A DNA stretch of 64,000 nucleotides. Source: Flavisphingopyxis sp963800335. GTDB lineage: Bacteria > Pseudomonadota > Alphaproteobacteria > Sphingomonadales > Sphingomonadaceae. The stretch is taken from positions 124,001 to 188,000 of the forward strand of contig CAWDAN010000005.1 of NCBI GenBank assembly GCA_963800335.1. The letters run 5' to 3'. The notes beneath the pieces are model-generated. The model saw only the letters and a program-made list of their open reading frames with translations. It was not told the DNA's origin and did no database searches. Positions 49,125 to 58,775 of this stretch are shown one piece after another. Every line of letters starts with the position of its first letter. The stretch's first letter is position 1. The translations under genes and the position numbers were made by a program.

Positions 49125-49546
49125 TATCCCTCCCGGTGATAGGGATGGTTAGCAAGGATGCTCGTCGCCCGCCACAATTGCTCGGCGAGCATCGCGCGCG
49201 CCATCAGATGCGGCCAGGTCGCGCGACCGAACGAGAGCAGCAGGTCGGCCTCGCTGCGTTGCGCCTCGTCGAAGCCGTCGGCGGCACCGATCAGGAAACG
49301 CGCTTCGCGCATGCCGTCATCGCGCCAGCGTTCAAGCCGCCGCGCGAGCGTCATCGACGATAGCTGCTCGCCTTTTTCGTCGAGCAGGACAGTAACACCC
49401 GGCGTAACGGGAGCGGGTAGCTTGCCGCCGGTGTCGGGCAGTTCGGTGATCTTGTGCGGCCACGCCAGGCGCTTGGCATAGCGATCGACCAGTTCCGCCT
49501 CGGGACCGCGGCCGATTTTTCCGCGCGCGATGATGTGGAGCAGCAT
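49124..49546 (-). CDS. rlmH: 23S rRNA pseudouridine-1915 N3-methyltransferase RlmH
   Basis: The protein has 140 residues and the SPOUT fold. It begins MLLHIIARGKIGRGPEAELV. Two family blocks follow: FLIGAADGFDEAQRSEADL, and the C-terminal knot region MARAMLAEQLWRATSILANH, ending PYHREG, the near-invariant end. It methylates pseudouridine 1915 of 23S rRNA. It lies 27 bases after rsfS, and its TAA overlaps the envC ATG. The nadD-rsfS-rlmH order is very common in bacteria. Confidence 0.96.
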   Translation of the reverse strand: MLLHIIARGKIGRGPEAELVDRYAKRLAWPHKITELPDTGGKLPAPVTPGVTVLLDEKGEQLSSMTLARRLERWRDDGMREARFLIGAADGFDEAQRSEADLLLSFGRATWPHLMARAMLAEQLWRATSILANHPYHREG

Positions 49547-49573
49547 GGATGCAGGAGCGGCGCTGGCGCGCGC

Positions 49574-50002
49574 CTAGTGTGTCGATTCGGCGGGCGCGTC
49601 CTCGACCTGCCACATGCGCTCGAGATTGTAGAAGCTGCGCACCTCGGGCCGGAACAGGTGGATGATGACATCGTCGGCATCGACCAGCACCCAGTCGGCG
49701 GTCGGCAGGCCTTCGATGCGTACGTTGCGCTTGCCCTCGCGCTTGATCCGCTCGGCAAGCTTGTTCGCCATCGCCGCAACGTGACGCGTCGAACGGCCCG
49801 ACGCGATCACCATATGGTCGGCGATGCTCGATTTGCCCGCGAGCGGGATCGTCACGAGTTCGATCGCCTGGTCGTCGTCGAGGCTGCTGAGGACGAGCGC
49901 GTGCAGCTCTGCAACCGCGGCGTCGGAGGCAGCGCGGGCGGCAGCGGCGCGATCTTTGGCCGGGGCTTTTGCAGTCGGCGCGGCGGGGGTAGTAGGGCTC
50001 AA
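49574..50002 (-). CDS. rsfS: Ribosomal silencing factor RsfS, TTG start
   Basis: The product has 142 residues. The conserved core is DDDQAIELVTIPLAGKSSIAD, then HMVIASGRSTRHVAAMANKL, then DWVLVDADDVIIHLF, followed by EVRSFYNLERMW. It binds L14 and keeps ribosomal subunits apart under nutrient limitation. The first 35 residues are an Ala/Lys-rich extension. No ATG or GTG sits at a sensible position; a TTG at 50002, with GAGGA about six bases upstream and overlapping the nadD stop, is the best start. So the start is probable and not certain. Confidence 0.9.
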   Translation of the reverse strand: MSPTTPAAPTAKAPAKDRAAAARAASDAAVAELHALVLSSLDDDQAIELVTIPLAGKSSIADHMVIASGRSTRHVAAMANKLAERIKREGKRNVRIEGLPTADWVLVDADDVIIHLFRPEVRSFYNLERMWQVEDAPAESTH

Positions 50003-50643
50003 AACGGTTCCTCGGGGTTGATGACGGCATGCGTCACGGGATCGCGCAGTGCGCGGCCCGCATAACGGAGATGCCAATGGGGATCGGACTGCCTGAGCAG
50101 CGTGGCCGAGCGCGGATCGGGTCGAAAGCGCAGCAGCACGAGCGCGGGCGGTCTCCAGTCGGTCCAGTCTTTGGCGGTGGCGGGTTCGTGGACGAAGCGA
50201 TCCAGCCAGGCCATGGCGGGGCTCGCCATAGCGTCGTCATCATAGCCGGGTCGCGCGATAACCGCAATCGGCATGATATGCGCGATGTCGCGCCAGTCCT
50301 TCCACTGGTCGAACTGCGCCAGGTTGTCGGCCCCCATCAGCCAGATGAAATCGTCGTGCGAATACCGCGCGCCAATCGCTTGCAAGGTATCGACGGTATA
50401 GCGCGTGCCTAGCTCGCGCTCGATCGCGGTCGGCCTGATCGGCGCGCGGCGCGCCTGTTCGATCGCCGATGCCATGCGCGCGGCGAGCGGTGCCATACCC
50501 GCCTTGGGCTTTAGTGGATTGCCCGGCGAGACCAGCCACCAGACCTCGTCGAGGGCTAGCGCGCGGCGCGCGAACAGGCTGATCGCGCGGTGCCCGCCAT
50601 GCGCGGGATTGAACGATCCGCCGAGCAGGCCGATGCGGCTCAT
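49999..50643 (-). CDS. nadD: Nicotinate-nucleotide adenylyltransferase
   Basis: The protein has 214 residues from the ATG at 50643. The nucleotidyltransferase start is RIGLLGGSFNPAHGGHRAIS, with the T/HxGH signature, then WWLVSPGNPLKPKAGM and the later FIWLMGADNLAQFDQWKDW. It adenylates nicotinate mononucleotide in NAD synthesis. It heads a minus-strand run with rsfS and rlmH. Its stop overlaps the rsfS TTG start. Confidence 0.96.
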   Translation of the reverse strand: MSRIGLLGGSFNPAHGGHRAISLFARRALALDEVWWLVSPGNPLKPKAGMAPLAARMASAIEQARRAPIRPTAIERELGTRYTVDTLQAIGARYSHDDFIWLMGADNLAQFDQWKDWRDIAHIMPIAVIARPGYDDDAMASPAMAWLDRFVHEPATAKDWTDWRPPALVLLRFRPDPRSATLLRQSDPHWHLRYAGRALRDPVTHAVINPEEPF

Positions 50644-50754
50644 GGGCCGGGATTCACGAAATGCGCCGATGCGTTCACAGCCGCCGACTAGCAAGCGCGG
50701 CGGACCGACGCAAAGCCCTATGCGATTGCTGACAGCCTTGTTAGGAGTAAGCCC

Positions 50755-51969
50755 ATGACGGGGGACATCGATGGCATCGGCGATATCGTGACGGGCTCTC
50801 TGGCGGCCAGCGCGGTGTCGCGCACCGGACGCCGCGCAAGCGCACGCCATTCGCCCGATGCCGATATCGAGCACGGCCTGTGCCTCAATTGCGGCGCGGT
50901 GCTGACCGGCGACTATTGCGCGAGCTGCGGGCAGTCGGCGCATATCCATCGTTCGGTGGCGGCTTTCTTCCACGACCTGCTCCACGGCGTTTTGCACTTC
51001 GAGGGCAAGACATGGCGCACGCTGCCGCTGCTTGCGTGGCGGCCGGGCGAACTCACCCGTCGCTATATCCACGGCGAGCGCGCGCGCTTCGTGTCGCCGA
51101 TGGCATTGTTCCTGTTCGCGGTCTTCCTGCTGTTTGGCGTCGCCAGCTTCGCCGGCGGCGACCCCGACCTCGGCAATGCCGGCCCCGGCGTCACGACCAA
51201 GATGGCCGAGGAGGTGCAGACGCTCAACGCAGAAATCGAAACGCAACAGGCGAAGATCGCATCGGGGACGCTCGATGCTGACAATCTGGCCAAGGCGCGC
51301 AGCGATCTTGCCGAAGCCGAACAGTCGCAGCAGGCGCTGATGACGGGCTATCGGACGCTGACCGGCAAGGGCGTCGGACCGACCGGCGCATCGCGCGAGG
51401 ACGACTATGCCGATTTCATGCGCAGCGCCGACGGCGAATACCGCACGGCGGCAAGGGATCTCCCGCTGTCACAGCGCCCCATCGTCGATGCCTCCGACGA
51501 CGAACTCAAGGCTCTCGAAGGCAGCTGGCTCGGCCGCAAGGTCGTCCATGGAGTCACGAAGGCGCGGGAAAATCCCTCTCTGGTGTTCTACAAGATCAAG
51601 ACCAACGCGTATAAATTCGGCTGGGCGCTGATCCCGCTGTCGGTGCCGTTCGTATGGATCGTAATGATCGGTCGGCGGATGCGCGAACGGCATTTGTACG
51701 ACCACATGATCTTCACGACCTATTCGATCGCCTTCATGATGTTGCTGCTCGTCGTGCTGATGGTAGCGCTGATGCTCGGTGCGCCGACCGGGTGGATCGT
51801 CGCTATCGGCGGCCTTTACCCGCCGTTCCACATGTACCGCCAGCTCAAGGGCGCCTATCGCCTGTCGCGTATCAGCGCGCTGGTCCGCGCGACGTTATTG
51901 GTCGTGTTTTCGCTCATCGCGCTTACCCTGTTCGTGCTCCTCCTCGTGACCGCCGGCCTCGTCGCCTGA
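50755..51969 (+). CDS. DUF3667 membrane protein with N-terminal zinc ribbon
   Basis: The protein has 404 residues. A polar N-terminus is followed by a four-cysteine zinc ribbon (CLNCGAVLTGDYCASCGQ, residues about 42-59). HRSVAAFFHDLLHGVLHFEGKTWRTL comes next, the DUF3667 signature region. Membrane segments lie at about 115-135, 295-320, 325-345 and 375-400, with a long soluble coiled-coil segment at about 140-250 between the first two. The function of the family is unknown. Its TGA overlaps the phoD start (TGATG), so the two are probably coupled. GGAG precedes the ATG. Confidence 0.85.
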   Translation: MTGDIDGIGDIVTGSLAASAVSRTGRRASARHSPDADIEHGLCLNCGAVLTGDYCASCGQSAHIHRSVAAFFHDLLHGVLHFEGKTWRTLPLLAWRPGELTRRYIHGERARFVSPMALFLFAVFLLFGVASFAGGDPDLGNAGPGVTTKMAEEVQTLNAEIETQQAKIASGTLDADNLAKARSDLAEAEQSQQALMTGYRTLTGKGVGPTGASREDDYADFMRSADGEYRTAARDLPLSQRPIVDASDDELKALEGSWLGRKVVHGVTKARENPSLVFYKIKTNAYKFGWALIPLSVPFVWIVMIGRRMRERHLYDHMIFTTYSIAFMMLLLVVLMVALMLGAPTGWIVAIGGLYPPFHMYRQLKGAYRLSRISALVRATLLVVFSLIALTLFVLLLVTAGLVA

Positions 51970-53594
51970 TGCGCGATATCGACCGGCGCCTGCTGCTCCA
52001 GCTCGGCACCTTCGGACTCGCCGCGCTCGCCCTGCCCGGCGCGGCCAATGCGGCATTCTTCGCGCGCGGCTTCACCCACGGCGTCGCCAGCGGCGAGCCG
52101 TCGCCAACCTCGGTCCTGTTATGGACGCGCTATGTTGCGAGCGGCGATACGCGCGTAACCGCCGAGCTTTCCGAAACCGCCGATTTCGCGCGCGTCGCCG
52201 GCGGCGGTTCGGTCGATGCGCGCGGCGAGGCCGACCACACGGCAAAGCTCGTCGTCACCGGCCTTACGCCCGATCACTGGTATTATTACCGCTTCGTCGC
52301 GCCCGACGGCACCGTCTCGCCGACCGGGCGCACACGTACGCTTCCCGACGACCGGGTCAGCGATTTCCGCCTCGCACTGTTCTCGTGCGCCAACCTGCCG
52401 TTCGGCTGGTTCAACGCCTATGCCCACGCCGCCGCGCGCGACGATATCGACCTCGTCCTCCACGTCGGCGACTATTTCTACGAATATCGCGTCGGCACCT
52501 ATCCCTCGCTCGCCGAGGCCTTGCCCGGGCGCATGATCCAGCCCAACAGCGAGGCGATCGTCCTCGCCGACTATCGCCTGCGCTACGCCAGCTACCGCGC
52601 CGATCGCGATCTACAGGCGCTCCACCAGATGGCACCGATGATCGCCCAGCCCGACGATCATGAGTTCGCCAACGATGCGTGGAAGGGCGGCGCCGAGAAC
52701 CACGATCCCGTCAACGAGGGCGACTGGGTGCTGCGCAAGGCGGCGGCGGCGCGCGCCTATGCCGAATGGATGCCCGTCTCGGAAGTCGGCGCGAAGGAAT
52801 ATCGCATCGGCGATCTGGCCACGCTGACGATGCCCGAAACGCGCATCACCGGGCGCGACGCGCAGCCCGACCTCGGCGCAGCGCTGGCAGGCGGCGGCGA
52901 CATCGGCGCCAAGCTCGTCCATTTCCGCGACGCGATCTGGTCCGACCCCGCGCGCTCGATGATGGGCGCGCCGCAGGAAGCGTGGATCGCCGAGCGGCTC
53001 AAGGCCTCGGTCGCTGCAGGCACGCGCTGGCAGATCGTCCCGCAACAGGTGTTGATGGGCAACATCGTCTCGCCGCCCGAGACCGGCCAGTGGATCGCCC
53101 CCGACGCGCCCGGTTACCTGAAATCACGCGTCGCGATCGGCCTCGCCGCAGCCAAGGTCGGCCTACCGTTCAATTTCGACAGCTGGGATGGCTATCCGGC
53201 AGCGCGCGAGCGCCTGCTCACCGCCGCGCTCGACGCCAACGCCAATTTCGTCACGCTGGCGGGCGACAGCCACAACGCCTGGGCGTTCGATCTCGCGCAC
53301 CAGGGCACGCCCGCGGGTGTCGAGATCGGCGGTCACAGCGTCACCTCGCCCGGGTTCGAGGCGAACCTGCCCAATTCGACCGAAGCAACGCGCGTCGCCG
53401 CGCTGCACCGCGTCAATCCCGCTCTCAAATGGGCCGAAACCACGCGCCGCGGCTATGTCACCGTCGCCATCGGCCGCGACCGCATCGACAGCGACTTCGT
53501 CTTCATGGACACGATCCGCGACCGCAGCCTTGCGGTCGCCAATACCCACCGCGAAACCGTGCGCCACGGCGCCAACAGTCTGGACCCGCAATGA
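51969..53594 (+). CDS. phoD: PhoD-family alkaline phosphatase/phosphodiesterase, Tat-exported
   Basis: The protein has 541 residues. A twin-arginine signal (DRRLLLQLGTFGLAAL) ends near residue 29, consistent with export of a folded metalloenzyme. The PhoD N-terminal domain (GVASGEPSPTSVLLWTRY) is followed by the metallophosphatase domain with HVGDYFYEYRVG, QPDDHEFANDAWKGG and FVTLAGDSHNAWAFDL carrying the metal ligands. It probably hydrolyses phosphodiesters or monoesters in the periplasm. The ATG overlaps the DUF3667 stop, and the TGA overlaps the acylase ATG at 53591. No Pho box is evident. Confidence 0.92.
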   Translation: MRDIDRRLLLQLGTFGLAALALPGAANAAFFARGFTHGVASGEPSPTSVLLWTRYVASGDTRVTAELSETADFARVAGGGSVDARGEADHTAKLVVTGLTPDHWYYYRFVAPDGTVSPTGRTRTLPDDRVSDFRLALFSCANLPFGWFNAYAHAAARDDIDLVLHVGDYFYEYRVGTYPSLAEALPGRMIQPNSEAIVLADYRLRYASYRADRDLQALHQMAPMIAQPDDHEFANDAWKGGAENHDPVNEGDWVLRKAAAARAYAEWMPVSEVGAKEYRIGDLATLTMPETRITGRDAQPDLGAALAGGGDIGAKLVHFRDAIWSDPARSMMGAPQEAWIAERLKASVAAGTRWQIVPQQVLMGNIVSPPETGQWIAPDAPGYLKSRVAIGLAAAKVGLPFNFDSWDGYPAARERLLTAALDANANFVTLAGDSHNAWAFDLAHQGTPAGVEIGGHSVTSPGFEANLPNSTEATRVAALHRVNPALKWAETTRRGYVTVAIGRDRIDSDFVFMDTIRDRSLAVANTHRETVRHGANSLDPQ

Positions 53595-55816
53595 CCGCTA
53601 CTACCGCTTCGCCAACTCCTGGCCCCGCGCCGCCGTAGCCGCTGGGTGACCGGACTGATCGGCCTGCTGATCGTCCTCGCGCTGATCGCCATCGGGCTTG
53701 CGATCTGGGAACCATTATCGGTTGAAACGCGCGCCGCGCCCGCACCAATGACGCACGACGTCCGCATCGTCCGCGACGATCACGGCGTCCCGCATATCTT
53801 TGGCAAGACCGACGCCGATGTCGCGTTCGGCGTCGCCTACGCGCATAGCGAGGACGATTTTTCGACGCTGCAGGACGTCGTCGCGATGACCCGCTCGCGG
53901 CTCGGCGCGATCAGCGGAGCCGAAGGCGCAAAGACCGACTTTGCTGCCAAACTGCTCGACACCGACGGCACCGTCGCGCGCCATTACGAGGAACTGCCCG
54001 CCGACGTCCGCGCGCTACTCGACGGCTATGCGCGCGGCATGAACCTCTACGCCGACCGCCATCCCGACGAGATCCGCCTCGCCAGGCTCTTCCCCGTCAA
54101 CGGTCGCGATATCGCCGCCGGCTTCGCCCTGCGCTCGCCCTTCTTCTTCGGGCTCGACAGCGTCATCGGAAAGCTCGTCGCGGGCGAACCGCTGCCGCAG
54201 GAGGGCGGCCCCGACCTCCCCGCGCCCAACAGCTCGCCGACCGGGCCCGATGCCGACATGGCGGGGTCGAACGCCTTTGCCGTCGGCCCGTCGCGCGACC
54301 CGCAAGGCAAGACCAAGCTGATCAGCAATTCGCACCAGCCGTGGCGCGGCGGCGTCGCCTGGTACGAGCTCGTCGTCCACAGCCAGCAGGGCTGGGATTT
54401 CGCCGGAGCGACCTTCCCCGGCTCGCCCTATCCCTTTCTCGGCCATAACAAGACGCTCGGCTGGACCAACACGGTCAATCGCCCCGACCTGATCGATGTC
54501 TACAAGCTGGTCGTAAACGACGACGCGACGCAGTACCGGATGGATGGCAAATGGCTGCCGCTCGAGAAAAAGCGCGTCTGGCTCCACGTTCGCTTCGGCC
54601 CGTTCGTCCTGCCCGTGCCCAAGACGGTGCTGCGGTCGATCCACGGTCCGGTGATCGAAAACGACAAGGGCTTTTTCGCGATCCGCTATGCCGGCATCGA
54701 TACGCTGACCCAGCTGACGCAATATTACCGCATCAACAAGGCGAAGGATTTCGCGCGAGTGGCAGCAAGCGATGGCGATCCAGGGCGTGCCCGCGACCAA
54801 TTTCATCTACGCCGATGCGGCGGGCAATATCGCGCATATCTATAACGCGATGTTCCCTGCGCGCGTCGCCGGATACGACTGGCGCCACGTCCTGCCGGGC
54901 GACACGTCGCGCGACATCTGGCACGATTATCTGCCCTATTCGGCCTACCCCAAGAACATCAATCCCGGCTCGGGCTATCTCGTCAATTCGAACAACACGC
55001 CGTTTGTCGCGGCGGGACCCGGCGACGAGCTCGACTCCAAGGCCTTCTCGCCCCTGATGGGCATCGAGCTCGACATGACCAACCGTATCCGCCGCGCGAT
55101 CGACCTGTTCGAAGGCGTCGATGGCCCGATTACCTGGCCCGTCCTGTGGCGGATCAAATACGATACCGGCTACAGCCGTGCGAGCTATGCCGGCGACTGG
55201 ATGAAGACGCTGCTCGCGCTCGATCCCAAGGGCGACAAACAGATCGCCGAAGCGCAGAGGCTGCTGGCGCAATGGGACTGGAAGCTCGACGGCAAGGGGC
55301 ATGGCGACGCGCTCGCGCTGACCGTTCTGCGCCCTGCGATGCGCAACGCCTATCGACCGCGACACGCCGCCCGACGCGCGCGAGGAGCTGACCGGCGCTG
55401 CCGATCACCTCGCAAAAACCTTCGGCACGCTCGACCCGCCGCTCGGTACCGTCCTGCGCCTGCGCCAGGGCCCCGAAGAGGGCGCGATGAAGGGCACGCC
55501 CTCCATCGACCTGCCGCTCGACGGCGGTTCCGACACGCTGCGCGCATCGACGCTATGGAACGTCGATCCCGACGGCCGCTATTCGGTCTATCACGGCGAC
55601 AGCTTCATCATGGCGATCGAATGGACCAGAGACGGCAAGGTCCGGTCGCGCTCGATCCAGCCGTTCGGATCGGCGACGACGCGGCCCGACAGTCCTTACT
55701 ACACCGACCAGGCGCAGCTGTTCGTCGACCACAAGACCAAGCCCGTCTATTTCGACGCGGCGAGCCTCGAAGGGCACATCACGAGCGACCAGCGCGTTAC
55801 CAACACGACGAAATGA
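53591..55816 (+). pseudogene. Penicillin-acylase-family hydrolase, three frameshifts
   Basis: Three frames together encode an Ntn-hydrolase of about 740 residues. The natural start is the ATG at 53591, which overlaps the phoD stop. A +1 break at about 53617-53638 leads into RSRWVTGLIGLLIVLALIA (membrane anchor). The nucleophile Ser lies in DMAGSNAFAVG, which becomes the beta-subunit N-terminus after self-cleavage. Breaks at about 54751-54760 and 55351-55360 are also +1. The last part runs DTPPDAREELTGAADHLAK to the stop. Substrates could be acyl-homoserine lactones, beta-lactams or other amides. No stop interrupts the restored frame. Confidence 0.82.
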
Positions 55817-55822
55817 TGACGC

Positions 55823-56878
55823 CTACAGGCTCGCCAGCGCCCGGTTGTTGAACTGGCCGGGGAACTCGCGCTTGATCTCGACCTTGCGTTCGATCGCGGC
55901 GACGATCTTTTCGGCGAAGTTCTTGCCCGCGAGCTTGTTGCAGGTGTGCAGGTTTCCGGGGCTGAACACGTTGACCTCGAGAATCTTGTCGCCGACGATG
56001 TCGATCCCGACCAGGAACATGCCGTCTGAGATCAGCTTGGGCCGGATCAGCTCGGCAACGCGCAACTCGATCTCGCCGACCTCGGCCTTGACCGCCTTGC
56101 CGCCCGCATGGATGTTGCTGCGGATGTCGTCGGGCGACTGGACGCGGCGTAGCGCACAGAACTTCTTTTCGATGCACAGCGGCTCGCCGTTCATCATGAA
56201 CAGGCGGATGTCACCTTTGGTCGCGGCCTTCACATATTCCTGCGCGATGATGTAGCCGTCGCGCTCGATCGCCTCGATCATCTGGTTCATGTTCGACGCC
56301 GACTTGCCGTCGACCTTGAACACGCCCGACCCACCCGAACCCTGCAGCGGCTTGAGGATGATGTTGCCGCCGTGCTTCTTGGCGAATTCCTTGATGTCGG
56401 CCGGATGCTTGGTGATCAGCGTCTCGGCGCGGACTTCGGTCGGGAAGCTCTCGAAATACATCTTGTTGATCGCGCGTCCCAGGCTGTCGGGATCGTTGAG
56501 GACGATGACGCCGCGCTTCACCGCCTCGCGCCCGAACAGGATGCCCGCATCCTCGGCCCAAGGGCGGTCCTGCGCATCGTTCGACGGGTCGCTGCGCAGC
56601 ATCAGCACGTCGAGTTCGGCGATGTCGAGCTTGCTCGTCTTGTTCGCGACCTTCTTCAGCTCGGCGAAGAACTTGGTGTGATCCTCATAGCCGCCCTTGG
56701 GCGGGGTCGGTGCCGCGCGGACGTGGACCGACATGCCGCCGCCGGGCTCGAGGACGAAATCCTCGGGCGTCAGATAATAGACGTCATGTCCATGCGCGGC
56801 GGCCTGCGCGGCAAGCACGGTGGTCGCGTAATTGGGATATTCGTCGGCCATCGAGTTGACGAAAAAGGCGATCTTCAT
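55823..56878 (-). CDS. GshB-like ATP-grasp ligase of a QEGLA cluster
   Basis: The protein has 351 residues and an ATP-grasp fold. The nucleotide-binding segment is NIILKPLQGSGGSGVFKVD, followed by GDIRLFMMNGEPLCIEK and IRSNIHAGGKAVKAEVGE. Metal- and substrate-binding ILEVNVFSPGNLHTCNKLAG is near the C-terminus. It resembles glutathione synthetase, but the canonical EINVTSPTG is changed, and it has a longer N-terminal domain. It is therefore likely an amide ligase of related but distinct specificity, and not the housekeeping GshB. It lies 13 bases after the QEGLA gene on the same strand. Confidence 0.82.
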   Translation of the reverse strand: MKIAFFVNSMADEYPNYATTVLAAQAAAHGHDVYYLTPEDFVLEPGGGMSVHVRAAPTPPKGGYEDHTKFFAELKKVANKTSKLDIAELDVLMLRSDPSNDAQDRPWAEDAGILFGREAVKRGVIVLNDPDSLGRAINKMYFESFPTEVRAETLITKHPADIKEFAKKHGGNIILKPLQGSGGSGVFKVDGKSASNMNQMIEAIERDGYIIAQEYVKAATKGDIRLFMMNGEPLCIEKKFCALRRVQSPDDIRSNIHAGGKAVKAEVGEIELRVAELIRPKLISDGMFLVGIDIVGDKILEVNVFSPGNLHTCNKLAGKNFAEKIVAAIERKVEIKREFPGQFNNRALASL

Positions 56879-56891
56879 GGATGTGTTCCGA

Positions 56892-58775
56892 TCATAGGAG
56901 CGAGGAAAGCGAAGGGTTTTGGCGGAATGCCGCGATCCTGTCCCGGACGTCGTCGCGCACCAGGAAGGCGGGAGTGAACAGCGGTTGGCGCAGCAGCCCG
57001 CGCAGCGCGAACTCCTCGATCACCGCGATATGTTGCGGGGCTATCTTGCCGTACCAATAGGGTGTCAGGTCGCCGCCCGCTGCGACGAGATCGAGCACGG
57101 TCTTGAACCCGCGAAGGTAGATGACGTCCTTGGCAAAGCCGCCCGAGCGATAGATGCGCGCAGTGATGTTGAACGCTCCGCGCGCCGAAAATCCGTGCGT
57201 GTCGTGGAGCAGGCGGAAGCAATCGACGAAGCTCGCGCCCGCAATCATCGCATCGACCCCGACGACGCGCGCGGCGAGCGCGCGTAGCCGCGCCCACGTC
57301 AGCCCACCGACCGCCCATTCGGCGAACACGCCCAGGCCTTCCTGGACGCCTTCATACTGGGCAAGGCCGGTGCGGAACATGGCAAGCCCCTGCTGCGCAC
57401 CGTTGACCCAGGTCAGCGCATGGATGCTGATTTCGTGGTGGAGCAGCGGCTCGAGCCGATGTGCGGGCATGTTGGTCGCGGTCGAGATCAGCACCTTGTT
57501 GCCCGACACCATCAGCCCGGCCGCGATGTCCTCGCGCAGCTCGACCGCCACGTCGAAGCGATCATCCTGCGCGCGATAGTCATCGACCAGCGCACGCGCA
57601 CCGCGTTCCACCGCGTAGCAATCGACGCTGCCGGCGCAGTGGTCGGTCTTGGGCCGCTTGGACGCCAATATGTCGATCGCCGAATCGCGCAGGTCGCGCT
57701 CAACGGTCCCATAGAGCAGCATCGAGGCATGGCGGAAATTTGGCGTGTTGCGCGCCGCCAGCATTGTCAGCTGGTAATCGACCTCCTGGCGCTTCTCGGA
57801 AAACAGGTTCTCCAGCATCGGCGCTTCGACGCTTTTGAGGTCGATCGCATAGAGCGCGCGCTTGGCAAGGTCGGGATCGACCGTCAACGGGCGATAGCGG
57901 AACCTTGGGGTCTCTTCGAAGCCGCTCTCGCTGAACTTGGCGAACGCCTTTTCGGTGTTGATCGGTGAAACACTGAGCAGGAAATCGTAGCTGCGACAAA
58001 TTTCATCGAGCTTGCGATCGGCGGATTTGGCGGCATCGATGAACGAGCTGCGACCGAGAGCGCGATGGTGTTCGGGCGCGCGCGCGCCGCCCGCCTCCAT
58101 GAATGCCTTGGCCGCCTTCAACAGCGCATCGAAAATCTCGATCGACAGGTCGTGAAACAGCTGAGGATAGATGCCCTTGCCGTCGGGCCGCTGGTAGTTT
58201 TGCGGCAGCGCGAGCGACAGATGCGATAGCCGGTCATCGCGCGCGACAATCGCCTCGATCCCCGGCTCCCAATGCTGCGGCACATCGCGTTCGACCTTGC
58301 AGTGGCGCAGGTCGACCTTCACCTTTTCGAGCGTGGCGGCGAGGCTGTCGGCGGCGGCCCGCGCGGCGGCATCGTCGCTCGAGCCAATCGAGGCGATGAA
58401 TTCGGGCAGCTTGGCCGCCTTGGCCCCGACGCGTTCATCGGGTTCGCGATCATGGACCGAGATCAGCAGGATGCGCTCGCAGCTCTCGGCCTGGTGCGCG
58501 AGGACCGATCCGATCGCGTCGAGCGCGGCCTCGTCGTCGATTCCCTCGGGCCAGACGGCATAGGCCGAACTCGTCACCGCGATCCGTTTGGCGAGGCTGT
58601 CGGGCTGCTCGGGGTCGAAGCGGTTGAGGACGAGGAAGGGCAAGGGCCGGTCGATATGGATCCGCCCTTCGCAGCCGCAGCCCTGGCGCAGCGCTCCGGT
58701 CGGGCCGAATTCGGGTACGAAGGCGTCGCCGTCGGGCGCGCTGTCGCCTTGGTCGGTCGAGCTGTCAGAGAGCAT
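56892..58775 (-). CDS. QEGLA-motif (DUF1704) putative metallocarboxypeptidase
   Basis: The protein has 627 residues. It is annotated in other genomes as flavohemoglobin expression-modulating QEGLA motif protein. The HHEISIHALTWVNG segment near residue 445 is an HExxxH metal site. The signature QEGLGVFAEW lies near residue 478, with a supporting Glu. The DUF1704 family includes the animal tubulin tyrosine carboxypeptidases (MATCAP), so hydrolysis of a C-terminal residue or amide is plausible. An N-terminal region of about 270 residues without obvious motifs precedes the catalytic part. ATG 58775 overlaps the NFGA stop by 11 bases. A TTG one codon earlier is less likely. Confidence 0.85.
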   Translation of the reverse strand: MLSDSSTDQGDSAPDGDAFVPEFGPTGALRQGCGCEGRIHIDRPLPFLVLNRFDPEQPDSLAKRIAVTSSAYAVWPEGIDDEAALDAIGSVLAHQAESCERILLISVHDREPDERVGAKAAKLPEFIASIGSSDDAAARAAADSLAATLEKVKVDLRHCKVERDVPQHWEPGIEAIVARDDRLSHLSLALPQNYQRPDGKGIYPQLFHDLSIEIFDALLKAAKAFMEAGGARAPEHHRALGRSSFIDAAKSADRKLDEICRSYDFLLSVSPINTEKAFAKFSESGFEETPRFRYRPLTVDPDLAKRALYAIDLKSVEAPMLENLFSEKRQEVDYQLTMLAARNTPNFRHASMLLYGTVERDLRDSAIDILASKRPKTDHCAGSVDCYAVERGARALVDDYRAQDDRFDVAVELREDIAAGLMVSGNKVLISTATNMPAHRLEPLLHHEISIHALTWVNGAQQGLAMFRTGLAQYEGVQEGLGVFAEWAVGGLTWARLRALAARVVGVDAMIAGASFVDCFRLLHDTHGFSARGAFNITARIYRSGGFAKDVIYLRGFKTVLDLVAAGGDLTPYWYGKIAPQHIAVIEEFALRGLLRQPLFTPAFLVRDDVRDRIAAFRQNPSLSSLL

